Assembly: GCA_964615975.1 (NCBI GenBank)
Contig: CAZTTH010000002.1
Coordinates: 59,327-123,326, forward strand
Length of the DNA stretch: 64,000 bases
Origin: CAZTTH01 sp964615975
GTDB lineage: Bacteria; Verrucomicrobiota; Lentisphaeria; JABSQK01; JAJFLO01
Direction of reading: 5' to 3'
The first letter of the stretch is position 1. Each line of letters begins with the position of its first letter. The notes under the pieces are model-generated. The model did not search any database. It saw only the letters and a list, made by a program, of their open reading frames with translations, and was not told the origin of the DNA. Shown here one piece after another: positions 6,597 through 18,400 of this stretch. The translations under genes were made by a program, and so were the position numbers.

Positions 6597-8801
6597 TCAG
6601 CGTTCTTCCAGGGAATGCAGTTCCTGATTGGCGATACGCAGGCGATTCGAGACGACGAAGGCAATCTCCTCGAAAATTTTTGCTGTCAGGGTCGGATTTT
6701 TCCGGGCCAGATTGTCGAAACTTTCACGCGTTAGGATATAGAGGTCGGTGTCGACCGCCGCCACCGTGTCGGCAGAACGTTTTTCACGATCGAGAAAGGC
6801 CATTTCGCCAAAAAAATCACCCTGACTGAAGGTGGCAAGATGATGATGAATGCCGCCTTCCAGGGGCAGGAGGATATGAACCCGGCCGCGACGAATAAAG
6901 TAAATCTCTTTGCCTTCTTCTCCCTGGTTACAAACATGTTTGCCCTGCGAGAATGATTGCGTCTTAAAATAGCTGCTCAATTCGCGTAATGTTTTGGCAT
7001 CGAAGGTCTTGAAAAGCTCGATCTCGTCCAGAGGAAGCAGCTTTTCTTCCTGCGGCCGCCAACCTTCAGCAGCCAGGAGTTGGTCTTCCATCCAGGTAAT
7101 GCCGCTGTCACGGGTATTGAAAACTTTTATCCCCTGATCCCCGCAGATCAATCCCAGTTGCTCAAGGTATTTCTCGATATTCTGGCGATAGCTGAACTTT
7201 GAAGGCATGCCGCAAAACAGCAGCCTGCCGTTATGGTTGTGGAGCCGCGCTTGGATTTGCTGGAACAGTTGGCCGGCAGTGAAATCGATCGATTGAACCC
7301 GGCGCATATCCAGGAGCAGAAATCGGCAGTGCTTGAGATCGTTCTCCAATTCGCTAAACAATTGATCGGTGGTGCCAAAAAAGAGATTGCCCTGCAATTG
7401 CACCACATAAGCCTGATGACCCACCCGTTTGAGGATTTCATATTCAATGTCCAGCCGGTGTTGCTTGGAGTGCAACTCCCGTAAATCATGTTTGTTGATA
7501 ATCACCGAGGTATGGATTTGATCGCGGATAAAGAGCAGAATGGCAAACGCAATACCCACGGCTGATGCCAGGATCAGGCCGATCTGGGCAACAATCACCA
7601 CAGTGATGATGACAACAAAATCGAGGCGGGTGCCCGGGCGCATTAAGAGGTGAAACATGTGCCAATCAAACATCCGGTAGACCACCACCAGGAGAATGCC
7701 GGCGAGTGCGCCGATGGGAACCCAGGCGATCAATCCGCCGAGGAAGAAAAAAGCGATGAGCACGAAAATTCCCTCCGCCATGCCGGAACGAAATGAACGG
7801 CCGCCGCTGGTTACATTCACCAACGTGGCGCCCATGGTGCCGGCGCCGGGTATGCCACCACAAAAGAATGAAGCGGTATTTGCCACTCCCTGGCCGATCA
7901 ATTCTCGGTTGGAGTTATGGCGTCGATGAGTCAGGGCATCGAGAATGATCCCGGTTTTCAGTGTGTCGATTGATAGGAGCACTGCCAGGGTCAGCGCCGA
8001 TCCCCAGATTAATGGAATATCACGAGACTGTAGGGCGAATAATGCTTCCCAACGATTTATCATGGCGGAGAACACCGAGCCCGTGGCTTTCAAGTTACCA
8101 ATCACCAGGCTGTTTCCATTTAAGACATACAATTGGAGATTAAACAGCGCCGAGATTTGATAGATGACAAGGCCGGCTATCAATCCGATAATGGTTGCCG
8201 GGATTTTTTGGGTTAACCGCGGCGCTAATATCATGGCAACAATTGTCCCCAGACCGACGAGGATCCCGGTCCAATTCCAGAGGTGGGGTGACATTAATCC
8301 ATGTGCCACCGTCACATTTTTAGGCAGCCCTAATAACTTGGCTAATTGACTGATCGCGATTATGACTGCGACTCCGGAGAGATAGCCGCTCACCACCTGA
8401 TAAGGGATGAATTTTATTAAGCGGCCAGCCCGGAAAAGCCCCAGACAAACCTGCAACCCTGCAGCCAGCAGCGCGGTATACGCCATCAAGCGGATAATAT
8501 CGAACGCATTAATTCCGGGACTGGATGATAATTTTATTGCCAATGCCGACATCACCGCCGCCGCGGGAGCACAGGGCGCAGTGATAAAACCACCATTGCG
8601 GCTGACATAGGGCGCGACAAAACCCATGGCAGCGGCGCCCAGCATTCCTGCCAGCGCTCCGGCGCCGGCATAACTCGGATCGATGGCGGTATAGATGAGC
8701 ACCCCAAAGGCGATTGCCGAGGGTAATGCCACCAGCATGGCCGCCAATCCCCCCAGGATATCGCCAATAAACTGCCTCTGATTGTTATCCGTTTTACTCA
8801 T
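6597..8801 (-). CDS. SulP-family anion transporter with STAS and cyclic-nucleotide-binding domains
   Basis: The 734-residue product combines three modules. Residues about 10-430 form the SulP membrane domain (dense hydrophobic helices, N-terminal DILGGLAAMLVALPSAIAFG, core GGIPGAGTMGATLVN). Residues about 463-575 are a STAS domain with FLLLDMRRVQSIDFTA, the usual phospho-acceptor region. Residues about 596-720 are a cNMP-binding beta-roll (QGEEGKEIYFIRRGRVHI and GDFFGEMAFLDREKRSADTVAA). SulP proteins move sulfate, bicarbonate or other anions across the inner membrane. The cNMP domain suggests gating by cAMP or cGMP, and several bacterial SulP proteins share this architecture. ATG at 8801, no strong Shine-Dalgarno. 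It is isolated between pseudogenes and a 695-bp intergenic region, and substrate cannot be assigned from sequence. Confidence 0.92.
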   Translation of the reverse strand: MSKTDNNQRQFIGDILGGLAAMLVALPSAIAFGVLIYTAIDPSYAGAGALAGMLGAAAMGFVAPYVSRNGGFITAPCAPAAAVMSALAIKLSSSPGINAFDIIRLMAYTALLAAGLQVCLGLFRAGRLIKFIPYQVVSGYLSGVAVIIAISQLAKLLGLPKNVTVAHGLMSPHLWNWTGILVGLGTIVAMILAPRLTQKIPATIIGLIAGLVIYQISALFNLQLYVLNGNSLVIGNLKATGSVFSAMINRWEALFALQSRDIPLIWGSALTLAVLLSIDTLKTGIILDALTHRRHNSNRELIGQGVANTASFFCGGIPGAGTMGATLVNVTSGGRSFRSGMAEGIFVLIAFFFLGGLIAWVPIGALAGILLVVVYRMFDWHMFHLLMRPGTRLDFVVIITVVIVAQIGLILASAVGIAFAILLFIRDQIHTSVIINKHDLRELHSKQHRLDIEYEILKRVGHQAYVVQLQGNLFFGTTDQLFSELENDLKHCRFLLLDMRRVQSIDFTAGQLFQQIQARLHNHNGRLLFCGMPSKFSYRQNIEKYLEQLGLICGDQGIKVFNTRDSGITWMEDQLLAAEGWRPQEEKLLPLDEIELFKTFDAKTLRELSSYFKTQSFSQGKHVCNQGEEGKEIYFIRRGRVHILLPLEGGIHHHLATFSQGDFFGEMAFLDREKRSADTVAAVDTDLYILTRESFDNLARKNPTLTAKIFEEIAFVVSNRLRIANQELHSLEER

Positions 8802-9496
8802 GGCGGATTAAAGAGATATGAGTATCCAGCTCATAAATATTCACAATCGCAAGATGATTCTATTACCATAATTAATATGAAAAAGCGAATTATTAGAATT
8901 TCCTGCCAACACTCTCTCGATGAAAATCAATTAAGTTGAATAAGCTTTAATTGTGCCAAAATCATAAAATAAACGGTTTAGGATTGAAATGATCTTGGAT
9001 CACACCGCCACGGATAACGTTGCTCTTTTAAAAATGTCCGGATTCGGAAGCCTTATTCAATAACAAAACTTGGTGTATTTGCCATAAAGCTCATTGATAT
9101 TCAACAAGATATCGAACTGAAAACGATAAGTGGTATTAATCCGGCTAAATTAATTTGTATGGATGCTGAATGACTTGAATCAGTCCATTTTACTACCGCG
9201 CTTCTTGACGTTTTGCAGGCTTAATAAACGCGGTTGTAAAGCCAATTTTTTAATAAAATTTATTTTCATGGTTATTGTAATCAGAAAGGAATTAACCATA
9301 TTTTAATATTACTCCATGTGAGTGATAAATTTATTCTTTGTTCTTCGCGAGTAGGTTGATGAATTATGGGGTAATAAACCATTTATAGTCTTGGAAGTGC
9401 GGGTATTCATTCCTCTTTGAGATTGTTGGTTAGGTCAAGATTATCTGATCTCGCAGGTTGTGCTGAGTTAAAATCAAGCGAAAAGGAAACTCGGTT
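8802..9496. other. Intergenic region upstream of the giant toxin gene
   Basis: About 695 bp of A/T-rich DNA between divergent genes. No protein gene is evident; a 24-codon frame at 8989-9063 has no support. Near the 3' end, TTGAGA (9417-9422) and GATTAT (9439-9444) with a 16-bp spacer form a weak sigma70-like promoter candidate. AAGGAAA (about 9483-9489) is a good ribosome-binding site 9 bp before the TTG start at 9497. Confidence 0.45.
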
Positions 9497-12400
9497 TTGT
9501 ATCTGATATCCAGGCATATTTTTATCTTTTGTCTTTCCATCTCGGTTTTGGCAATGGACATCAAAGGCGCCACCAGGGGCGAATGGTCTTTTGATGAGGG
9601 GACTGGAACCACGGCAACTGACAACAGCGGGAACCAATCCCATGGCGTCATAAACGGCGCCATCCATACCTATCAAACCCCTTCGGCATTGGGATTTGCT
9701 CTCGATTTTGATGGCGTCAACGATACAGTTAATATCCCCAATCATTCCGTTCCCCGCTTTAATCACACCGCCTTGGTGGATGGGAATATTGAATTATTTC
9801 ACAATGGCAGTTTTCCCGGTTATGGCGCGTCATGGTGGAATGCGGCCTGGCAAAAACGCTTGCGTTTGGTTCCGGCACGCGGAGAAGTGATCACCACTGA
9901 TTTCAGTCCCTTGTGGTTAAGTATTTCTCATCAAACGGGAATGAATGAGAACTTTGATGATATTCGCTTTGTTACCCTATCCGGGCAGGAATTGGAGTAT
10001 TGGATTGAAGAATTTACCGCCCATACTGTGGCCAAAGTATGGGTTGCGTTACCCGGCGCGCTGACCGGACAACTCAATCAGGTCTATCTTTATTATGCCA
10101 ACCCCGCCGCATCCAGCCTCAGCAATCCGGATATCGCGCCGTTTTCACCGACATTAAATGATGGTCTGGATGGCGATTTGACGGTTTCCAGCCTTGAAAC
10201 CACCATCAACACCTACACCTATTTATCCAACGATGAGACCAGCGGCATTCTCCAGATCACGGTTAATGACGGCAGTTTATTTGCCGATGGCGATCTGATT
10301 GTTCTCCACCAGGTGCAAAATGGGATCTCTGGTGAATCCGGTTATTATGAACTGCGTCGAATTGTCAGCGGTGGGGGCACTAACATTTTAACCCTCGATC
10401 AGGGATTGGATCATAATTATTATTCCGGGACTTTTAATCAGGTTGACGCTTTTGTCACTCAAATCATCAAGGTTCCGCGTTATCAGAATGTCACGATTCA
10501 AGCTGGCGGCAGCCTGACTGCTCCCGCATGGAATGGTTTCACGGGCGGGGTGTTGATGTTCATGGTCAATGGTGAATTTACGATCGCGGCCGGCGGCACG
10601 ATCACTGTGGCTGGCAAAGGGTTTCGCGGCACCTCTCATCCTGCCACTTACCGCAATGAAACCGGAACCCAGGGAGAATCGGCTGCGGGAGCGGGAATAA
10701 AATCAAACACCGCTAACCGGAACGGCGGTGGCGGCGGTGTTGGCACCGCGGATTCGGGGGGAGGCGCGGGGGGCAGTAATGCGACTGCCGGAGTGAATGG
10801 GGTAAATTGCGGCGCCCGCGCTGGCGGCACCGCTGGTATTATCCTGGTTGATTATTCGCTGGGTAAAATACACTTTGGCGGCGCTGGCGGTGAAGGCGGA
10901 GCTGACGAAGATGGCGGCTTTCCCGGCGCCGGCGGACATGGCGGCGGAGCGGTGGTCATATTTGGCAGGACGATCGCGAATGCCGGAACAATCAATGCCA
11001 ACGGCGCGGCAGGAACAGCGGGCGGCGGCGGCACTGGCAGTGGACGGGGCGGTGGCGGAGGCGGCGCCGGGGGCGCGGTTTTACTGCTTGGTTTTGATGT
11101 TCAATCATTAGGGAATATCACGATAGCCGGGGGCACTGGAGGCGGCAATAATGGTTGTGGCGGCGCCGGTGGAAAAGGGGGAAATGGTTATGTCCTTAAA
11201 CCCAATCAGCCTTTCAATCTCATTGAATCTCAAGCGATCAACGACATCTGGACGACAATGAGAGAATTGACGCTCACCAATCGGACAACTTCAGATCGTC
11301 CAAGCGCTCCCTACCGGCTGACAGTCACTTATGAATCCTCCATGCAAAGTGATTTTGATGATCTCCGATTTATCGACGATCGGGGTTATGAATTGAATTA
11401 TTATCGCGAAACTGTCATTCCCTTTCTGCGCGCGGTAATCTGGTTGCAACTCCCCAGCATTCCGGCTGATGGCCATATCGTCGTGCGCATGTTATATGGT
11501 AATGCAACTGTTTCCTCTGCTTCAAACGATGACGTTTTATTTGAATATGTCGATGATTTTCCCGGCAACGTGATTGACACCACACGCTGGGTGAAGATCG
11601 ATCCCAATGGATCATTCGCGCAAGCAAATGATTTGATCATCAATGACGTCAGTGATGCCTGGAACAAGGCGTTGATCTCAACCCAGACATTTGCGCGGGT
11701 GCCGGGTAAATCATTGTATATGAATCTCACTGTGGCGCCTGATACTCCCGGCAATAATCATATCATGATTGGTTGGGATCTGGATCAAACTACCGATCCC
11801 AATTTTCCCAAGCTGGTCCATAGTGTTTATTGGAATAACTATCTCTTTACCACCTATGAGAAAGGGAATCATACCGGCCCAAATAATATCGCCTATACTA
11901 CCAGCACATTTTATGAAATGCGTGTTGATTTGAAAGCCACTGGCGCCATCTATTACATTCGCGGCGGGGCATTTTCCGATTGGCTGTTGCTTCAGAATAC
12001 TTCCACCTACAGTGACGCGATCATGCGACTGGGGTTCCATCAATATTCACATCAGATGACCGTTCATCATCTCCATGTCCAGGATATCTATCCGGAAGAA
12101 CCCGATTTGAGTATATCCTCCCCGCGTATTTTTAATCAATATCAATCTACCGGAACCTGGATCAGTCCAGCGATTACTCCGCCAGCAGGAGAAATCTGGA
12201 ACAACCTGTCGATCTCAGTCTCTCAATCAACAAACACATCACTGACTGTCTCAGTTATTGATCCCCAAACCGATGCAGTCCTGCCGGGTTTCGCCAATCT
12301 GACTGAGACGGAAATCGATCTGTCCAGCGTTTCATCCAGCTCATACCCGGTGTTAAAATTTCAAGTGACTTTAAATGGAGATGGTACTGTCACTCCCACA

Positions 12401-15400
12401 TTAACAGGATTGGCACTTGTATACCTTTCCACCAATATCCAATCCATCAATCTGGATAGGTCTCATGAGTCATCATCTCTGTCGGTAGTATGCTGGGTCA
12501 GGCCGGATCGGGTATCCGGTTATAATGTCTTGGTCAGTGAGTATGAACCCGGCAAAAGAGGACTTGAACTCGGCATCAAAGATGGGAAAGTTATTTTTTC
12601 CGTCAGTGAAAGCGGTGATTTCACCACCCTGCATCAGTTGTCATCGAGTGCCGCTGTACAGTTGGGCGTCTGGCAGCATTTGGCCGCAGTGGCCAATACG
12701 AACGGCTTGACGATTTATCTAAATGGTCAAGCCGTGGGATTCACTACTGAAACCATTGCGACTTTATTTTCCGGCTCAGGGACGATTCAGGTGGGCAGCC
12801 ATGACGGAGTTAACCGTTTCTATGATGGCTTGGTGGATGAAGTGAGAATCTTTGACCGGGCATTAACTGAAGGAGAAGTTCAGGCGAGTTATCAAACCGG
12901 GGTAAATCCCCCGCCAACCTTTTTCTCATTATATGCTCCCGGGGAAGTCGTAAATAATCTGGATCAACCTATTACCCTGGATTGGGAAGACGCGACCGGC
13001 GCGTCAACTTATCAAGTATTTCTGGGGACAGAACCTGATCCCGGATTATTCCAGGGCAATATCGCCGCAAGCACATTATCAGTGAATAATCTAACTGGCG
13101 GCGCCACCTATTATTGGTATGTCAAGGCGATCAATAACTTTGGTGAAAGCCGCTCTCCACGATTGGGAACGCGCCAGTTTATTCCCAATTCACGACTTGG
13201 TGGGACCATAGATTATACCGGGATTCAAACTGGAACGATTCATATCCAGGCGCAGCCGATATTGGACAGTCCAGGCAATCATGTGCTCCGATTCGATGGC
13301 AGCGACGATTCGCTTACCGTGGCGGATAATGCGAGTTTGAGAATCAGCAATTACACTGTGGAACTTTGGATCAAACCAATTCAAGTCAGCGGGTATGTGG
13401 GTGTCATCGGCAAACCCGGTCGCAACTTTAATTTTTGGCTTCATTCCAATGGTTTTGTCTACCATCGATTTCATAATATCGCGAGTTCAGATGCCGGTCA
13501 CCAAACTCCCAATGGCAGCATCGCTTGGAATACCTGGAATCATGTTGCGATCACCAATGACGGCATCACGGCAAAATCATATGTCAATGGAGTATTGCGC
13601 GCCAGCGGATCAGCCGGCGGAAATATGATCATCGATCAAACCGCACTGATTGTTGGCCGCAATCTGGATGGTAATGCCGGAAATCACTATCAGGGGGCCA
13701 TGGATGAAATCCGCATTTGGGATTATGCCCGATCCGATGAACAAATCCGTAATTATCAATACCTGCGGCTGAGTGGCTATGAAGCCGGATTGCGACTCTA
13801 CTACCAATTTGATGATCAAACCGTCAATGATTTGACCTCTAATATTAATCATGGCAATGCGGCAGGTTCTCCTGAATTTATCAATGATTTGCCAATTGGC
13901 CCGGTTGTCAAGACGACGATAAATAACCTGGGAATATATTCAATCAATAATTTATTGAATCAGGTGACTTACCAAATTACCGCTTTCCGTGACTATAATG
14001 GCAATTCCCTTAATGATCCCTGGGAAGCGGTTGGATATTATTCCAATAATCCCCTGTTGATCTCCACGGATATGAGTGGAATTGATATTACCCTGGTGGA
14101 TACCGATACGGTTGGCGCCCGCATCATCTCTCATTCCCCGGCCAGTATTCAAACACTACCGATATCCACAGTCGATTTTTCCTTCAGCGAGACGATTCAG
14201 GGAGCGACTCTAACGACATCCGATATAACCATTTCGGGGCCGACAGGCAATATAACTCCGACCTCCATCGCTGTGGTTTCCGGAAATACCTATCGATTGA
14301 CATTTCCTGCTCAGACCACCGATGGCGATTACACCATCACCATCGGACCAGATATTCTCGATCTGGCCGGTAATCAAATGAATCAAAATCAGAATGGAGT
14401 CAATGGCGAAACCCCTGCCGACCGTTATTCGCTAATTATTCCACTGCAAATAGGCCCGCGAATCACATCACGAATCGTCAATACCCTCAACAGCAACGGG
14501 CAATTCCAGGAAATCAGCGTAACTTTCAATGAAGCGATAAATTCGTCCACCTTCAGTATTGAAGATGTCCGTTTACTCTCCGCGGTGGAGGAAATTGCCG
14601 CTGATCAAATTGCAGCTGTAAACGCGACCACCTTTACCATTCATTTCGCCAGGGCGGTCACCGAGCACCGCGGGATTTATCGTCTTTATGTCGGTCCTAA
14701 TATCAACGATCTTGCCGGCAATGCCATGGATCAAAATCAGGATGGCTTTAAAGGAACTGACGATGATGTTTACTTCGCGACTCAATCAGTCACTGACCCC
14801 ACCGTCACTTTTACCAGCGCGACTACTATCGTTGCTACTGATCTGCAATATGAGAATGAAGATGTGCTAATTGATGGCGCGACCGTCACCATTAACGGAG
14901 CTCATACTTTTAATAGTCTGCAACTGATCAATGGCGCCAAGATCACCCATTCAGCGGCCACGACAACCGCGGAATTTTTCCTCGAACTGACTGTTCATGA
15001 TGGGGTTTACATCGAACAAGGTGCCAGCATTGATGTTTCCGGCAGGGGATATCTCAAGGGGCGAACAATTGGGAATCTCACCGCAGGTGCCAGTACAGGC
15101 GCCTCAGGCGGCAGTTATGGTGGTCGTGGCGGCATCGGTGTGGGTGGCGATTCGCGAGGAGAATACGGCGATTTGTTCAATCCCAATGATTTGGGGAGCG
15201 GTGCGGGAGCAACAGCCAATGGAGGTTCTGGCGGCGGGTTGGTGCGGATTCTCGCGGCGACGATAGAATTGGATGGCACAATCCAAGCTAATGGCAACAA
15301 TGGTGTTTTTGTAAACTGTGGTCATGGTGCTGGAGGCGGTGCCGGCGGGGGAATATCAATTGAGGTTGGCTCCTTACTGGGTGGCGGATTGATATCCGCA

Positions 15401-18400
15401 AACGGCGGCAATGCCTCATTCGATGGTTGTCAAGGAACACAAGGCGGCAACGGCGGCGGTGGCAGAATCGCAGTTTATTACGATAATGCGGAGGGATTTG
15501 ATCTTGCCCGGATTAAGGCGACAAAGGGCGTGAGCTATGGCGAAGGCGGAGCTGGAACGGTGTTTCTCAAGCGCAACGCGGATACACGAGGATTCCTGAT
15601 TTTTGATAATGACGGTAAAGGACGAGGGCGATCGACCCTGGTAAGTATCTCCGGACCAGATCCAGTTCTGAATCACAATGTCATTATCCATGACGCGGTG
15701 ACCTCATTTGATTTTATTGATATCCAAAGCGCCAGTGTGATGGTAGATGATGGCGAAATGAATGCCAATGAGATCACGTCTGTTGAGGTAGATGTTATCA
15801 ATAACGGATTACTCAGTCATCCACTTACGACCACTACGATCGAACATAAATTGATGTTGACTGTTGCCAATAGGTTATACATTGATGAATTCAGTCGAAT
15901 CGATGTTACCGGGGAAGGTTACCTTGAGGGACGGACACTTGGAAATGTCACGACAGGAAGCAGTACCGGTGCTGCAGGCGGCAGTTATGGCGGCCGCGGA
16001 GGCAGTGGAGTGGGTGGCGATTCGCGAGGAGAATACGGCGATTTGTTCAATCCGAATGAATTGGGGAGCGGGGCAGGATCATTAGCCAATGGCGGATCAG
16101 GCGGCGGATTGATCCGGATTTTTGCGACAACGATCGAATTGGATGGGGTTATCCGGGCGAATGGTGGGAATGGCACGTTCGTTAATTGCGGGCATGGCGC
16201 CGGCGGCGGGGCTGGCGGAGGGATTTACATTGAAGCAAGTACACTTCTGGGTGGCGGATCGGTATCCGCAAACGGCGGCAATGCCTCATTCGATGGTTGT
16301 CAAGGAACACAAGGCGGCAACGGCGGCGGTGGCAGAATCGCAGTTTATTACGATAATGCGGAGGGATTTGATCTTGCCCGGATTAAGGCGACAAAGGGCT
16401 TGAGCTATGGAGAAGGCGGAGCCGGAACGGTGTTTCTCAAACGCAACGCGGATGCTCGGGGGGTCTTGATTTTAGATAATGACGGTAAAGGACGAGGAAG
16501 ATCGACCCTGGTAAGTATTTCTGGACCAGATCCCGTTCTGAATCATAATGTCATTATCCATGACGCGGTGACATCCTTTGATTTAATTGATATTCAAAGC
16601 ACCAGTGTGGTGGTGGACGATGGTGAAATGAATGGGAATATGATCACATCTGTTGATGTTGATGTCATCAATAACGGTTTGCTCAGTCATCCACTTACGA
16701 CCACTACGATCGAACATAAATTGATCTTGACTGTTGCCAATAGATTATACATTGATGAATTCAGCCGAATCGATGTTACCGGAGAAGGTTACCTTGAGGG
16801 ACGGACACTTGGAAATGTCACCACAGGAACCAGTACGGGCGCTGCAGGAGGAACGTATGGTGGTCGGGGCGGCCCTGGATTGGGTGGCGATTCGCGATCC
16901 GAATATGGCGATTTGTTCAATCCGAATGAACTGGGGAGCGGAGCGGGAACAACAGCTAATGGTGGATCAGGCGGAGGATTGATCCGGATTTTTGCGACAT
17001 CGATCGAACTGGATGGGGTTATCCGGGCGAATGGTGGGAATGGCATATTCGTTAATTGCGGGCATGGCGCCGGTGGCGGGGCTGGCGGAGGAATTTACAT
17101 TGAAGCAGGTACCTTGTTGGGTGGCGGATCGATATCCGCAAACGGCGGCAATGCCTCATTCGATGGTTGTCAAGGAACACAAGGCGGGAACGGTGGCGGC
17201 GGCAGGATCGCAATTTATTACGATAATGCGGAGGGATTTGATCTTGCCCGAATTAAAGCGACGAAAGGCATGAGCTATGGAGAAGGCGGAGCCGGTACTG
17301 TGTTTCTCAAGCGCAACATTGAAGCGCGCGGCTATCTGATCATGGATAATGACGGGAAAGGGCGGGGGCGATCCACATTAATTTCGATAACGGGTGAACA
17401 TCCGACTTTGAATCATAATGTCAGCATGCATAATGTGATTGCTTCACTGAATTTTATCGATATACAGAGTGACAGTGTTATAATCGACGATGCGGAAATG
17501 AATGCTGACCTGATCACATCGGTAAACATCAATGTGATCAATAATGGATTGTTAAGCCATCCGGCAACAACCAGTTCAATTGAACATAAGTTACTTTTGA
17601 ATGTGACCAACACCATATTTATCGATGCTCAAAGTAGAATCGATGTTTCTGGGAAAGGTTATCTCGAAGGTTATACGCTCGGAAATGTTACCACCGGCGC
17701 CAGCACCAATCATAATGGCGGCAGTTATGGAGGTGTGGGTGGAAATGGCAATATCGGGGGAACAAGCGCGGCAAGTTATGGCGATGCCGTTAATCCAAAT
17801 GAATTGGGAAGCGGGGCTGGTATCATCGCAAATGGTGGTAGTGGCGGAGGTTTGTTGCGTATTATTGCGCACAGGGTTCAATTGGAAGGGGGAATACACG
17901 CCAATGGGGGTAATGGAATATTTGTTAATTGTGGTCACGGCGCCGGTGGTGGCGCCGGTGGTGGGATTTATATCGATGTTCATTTTTTAACTGGAGCCGG
18001 TGCGATTAGCGCAGATGGCGGCGATGCATCCCGAGACAATTGCCAAGGCAACCGGGGAGGAAACGGAGGTGGCGGCCGAATCGCCATTTATTATATCAAC
18101 AACCAAATTGATTTGGATAATGATGTTCATGCAGCTCCAGGAGGGTTTTCTGGTGCAGGCGGTACCGCTGGTACGGTCTATTTTGAAAATCGTCCGGGAC
18201 CGGTACTCTTAACCAATATTACCCCAACGGGCCTGATAAATGCAGGTGTGAGTGAGATCAATTTATTTTTTGGCTCGCCTATAAAGTCAGAGTCTTTAAC
18301 CTTGGATGATATGACTCTAACCGGGCCAGCCGGTGCGATCAACATTATCAGTATCGAGCAAATTAACTCCGTCCAATTCAGAATTCACGTTACTGAATTG

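Noticed and set aside
14800..18205. The 870-bp tandem repeats as an assembly duplication
   Set aside because: Copies differ by many substitutions, the frame is kept and copy 4 is clearly diverged, so true tandem duplication fits better, though copy number needs long reads.
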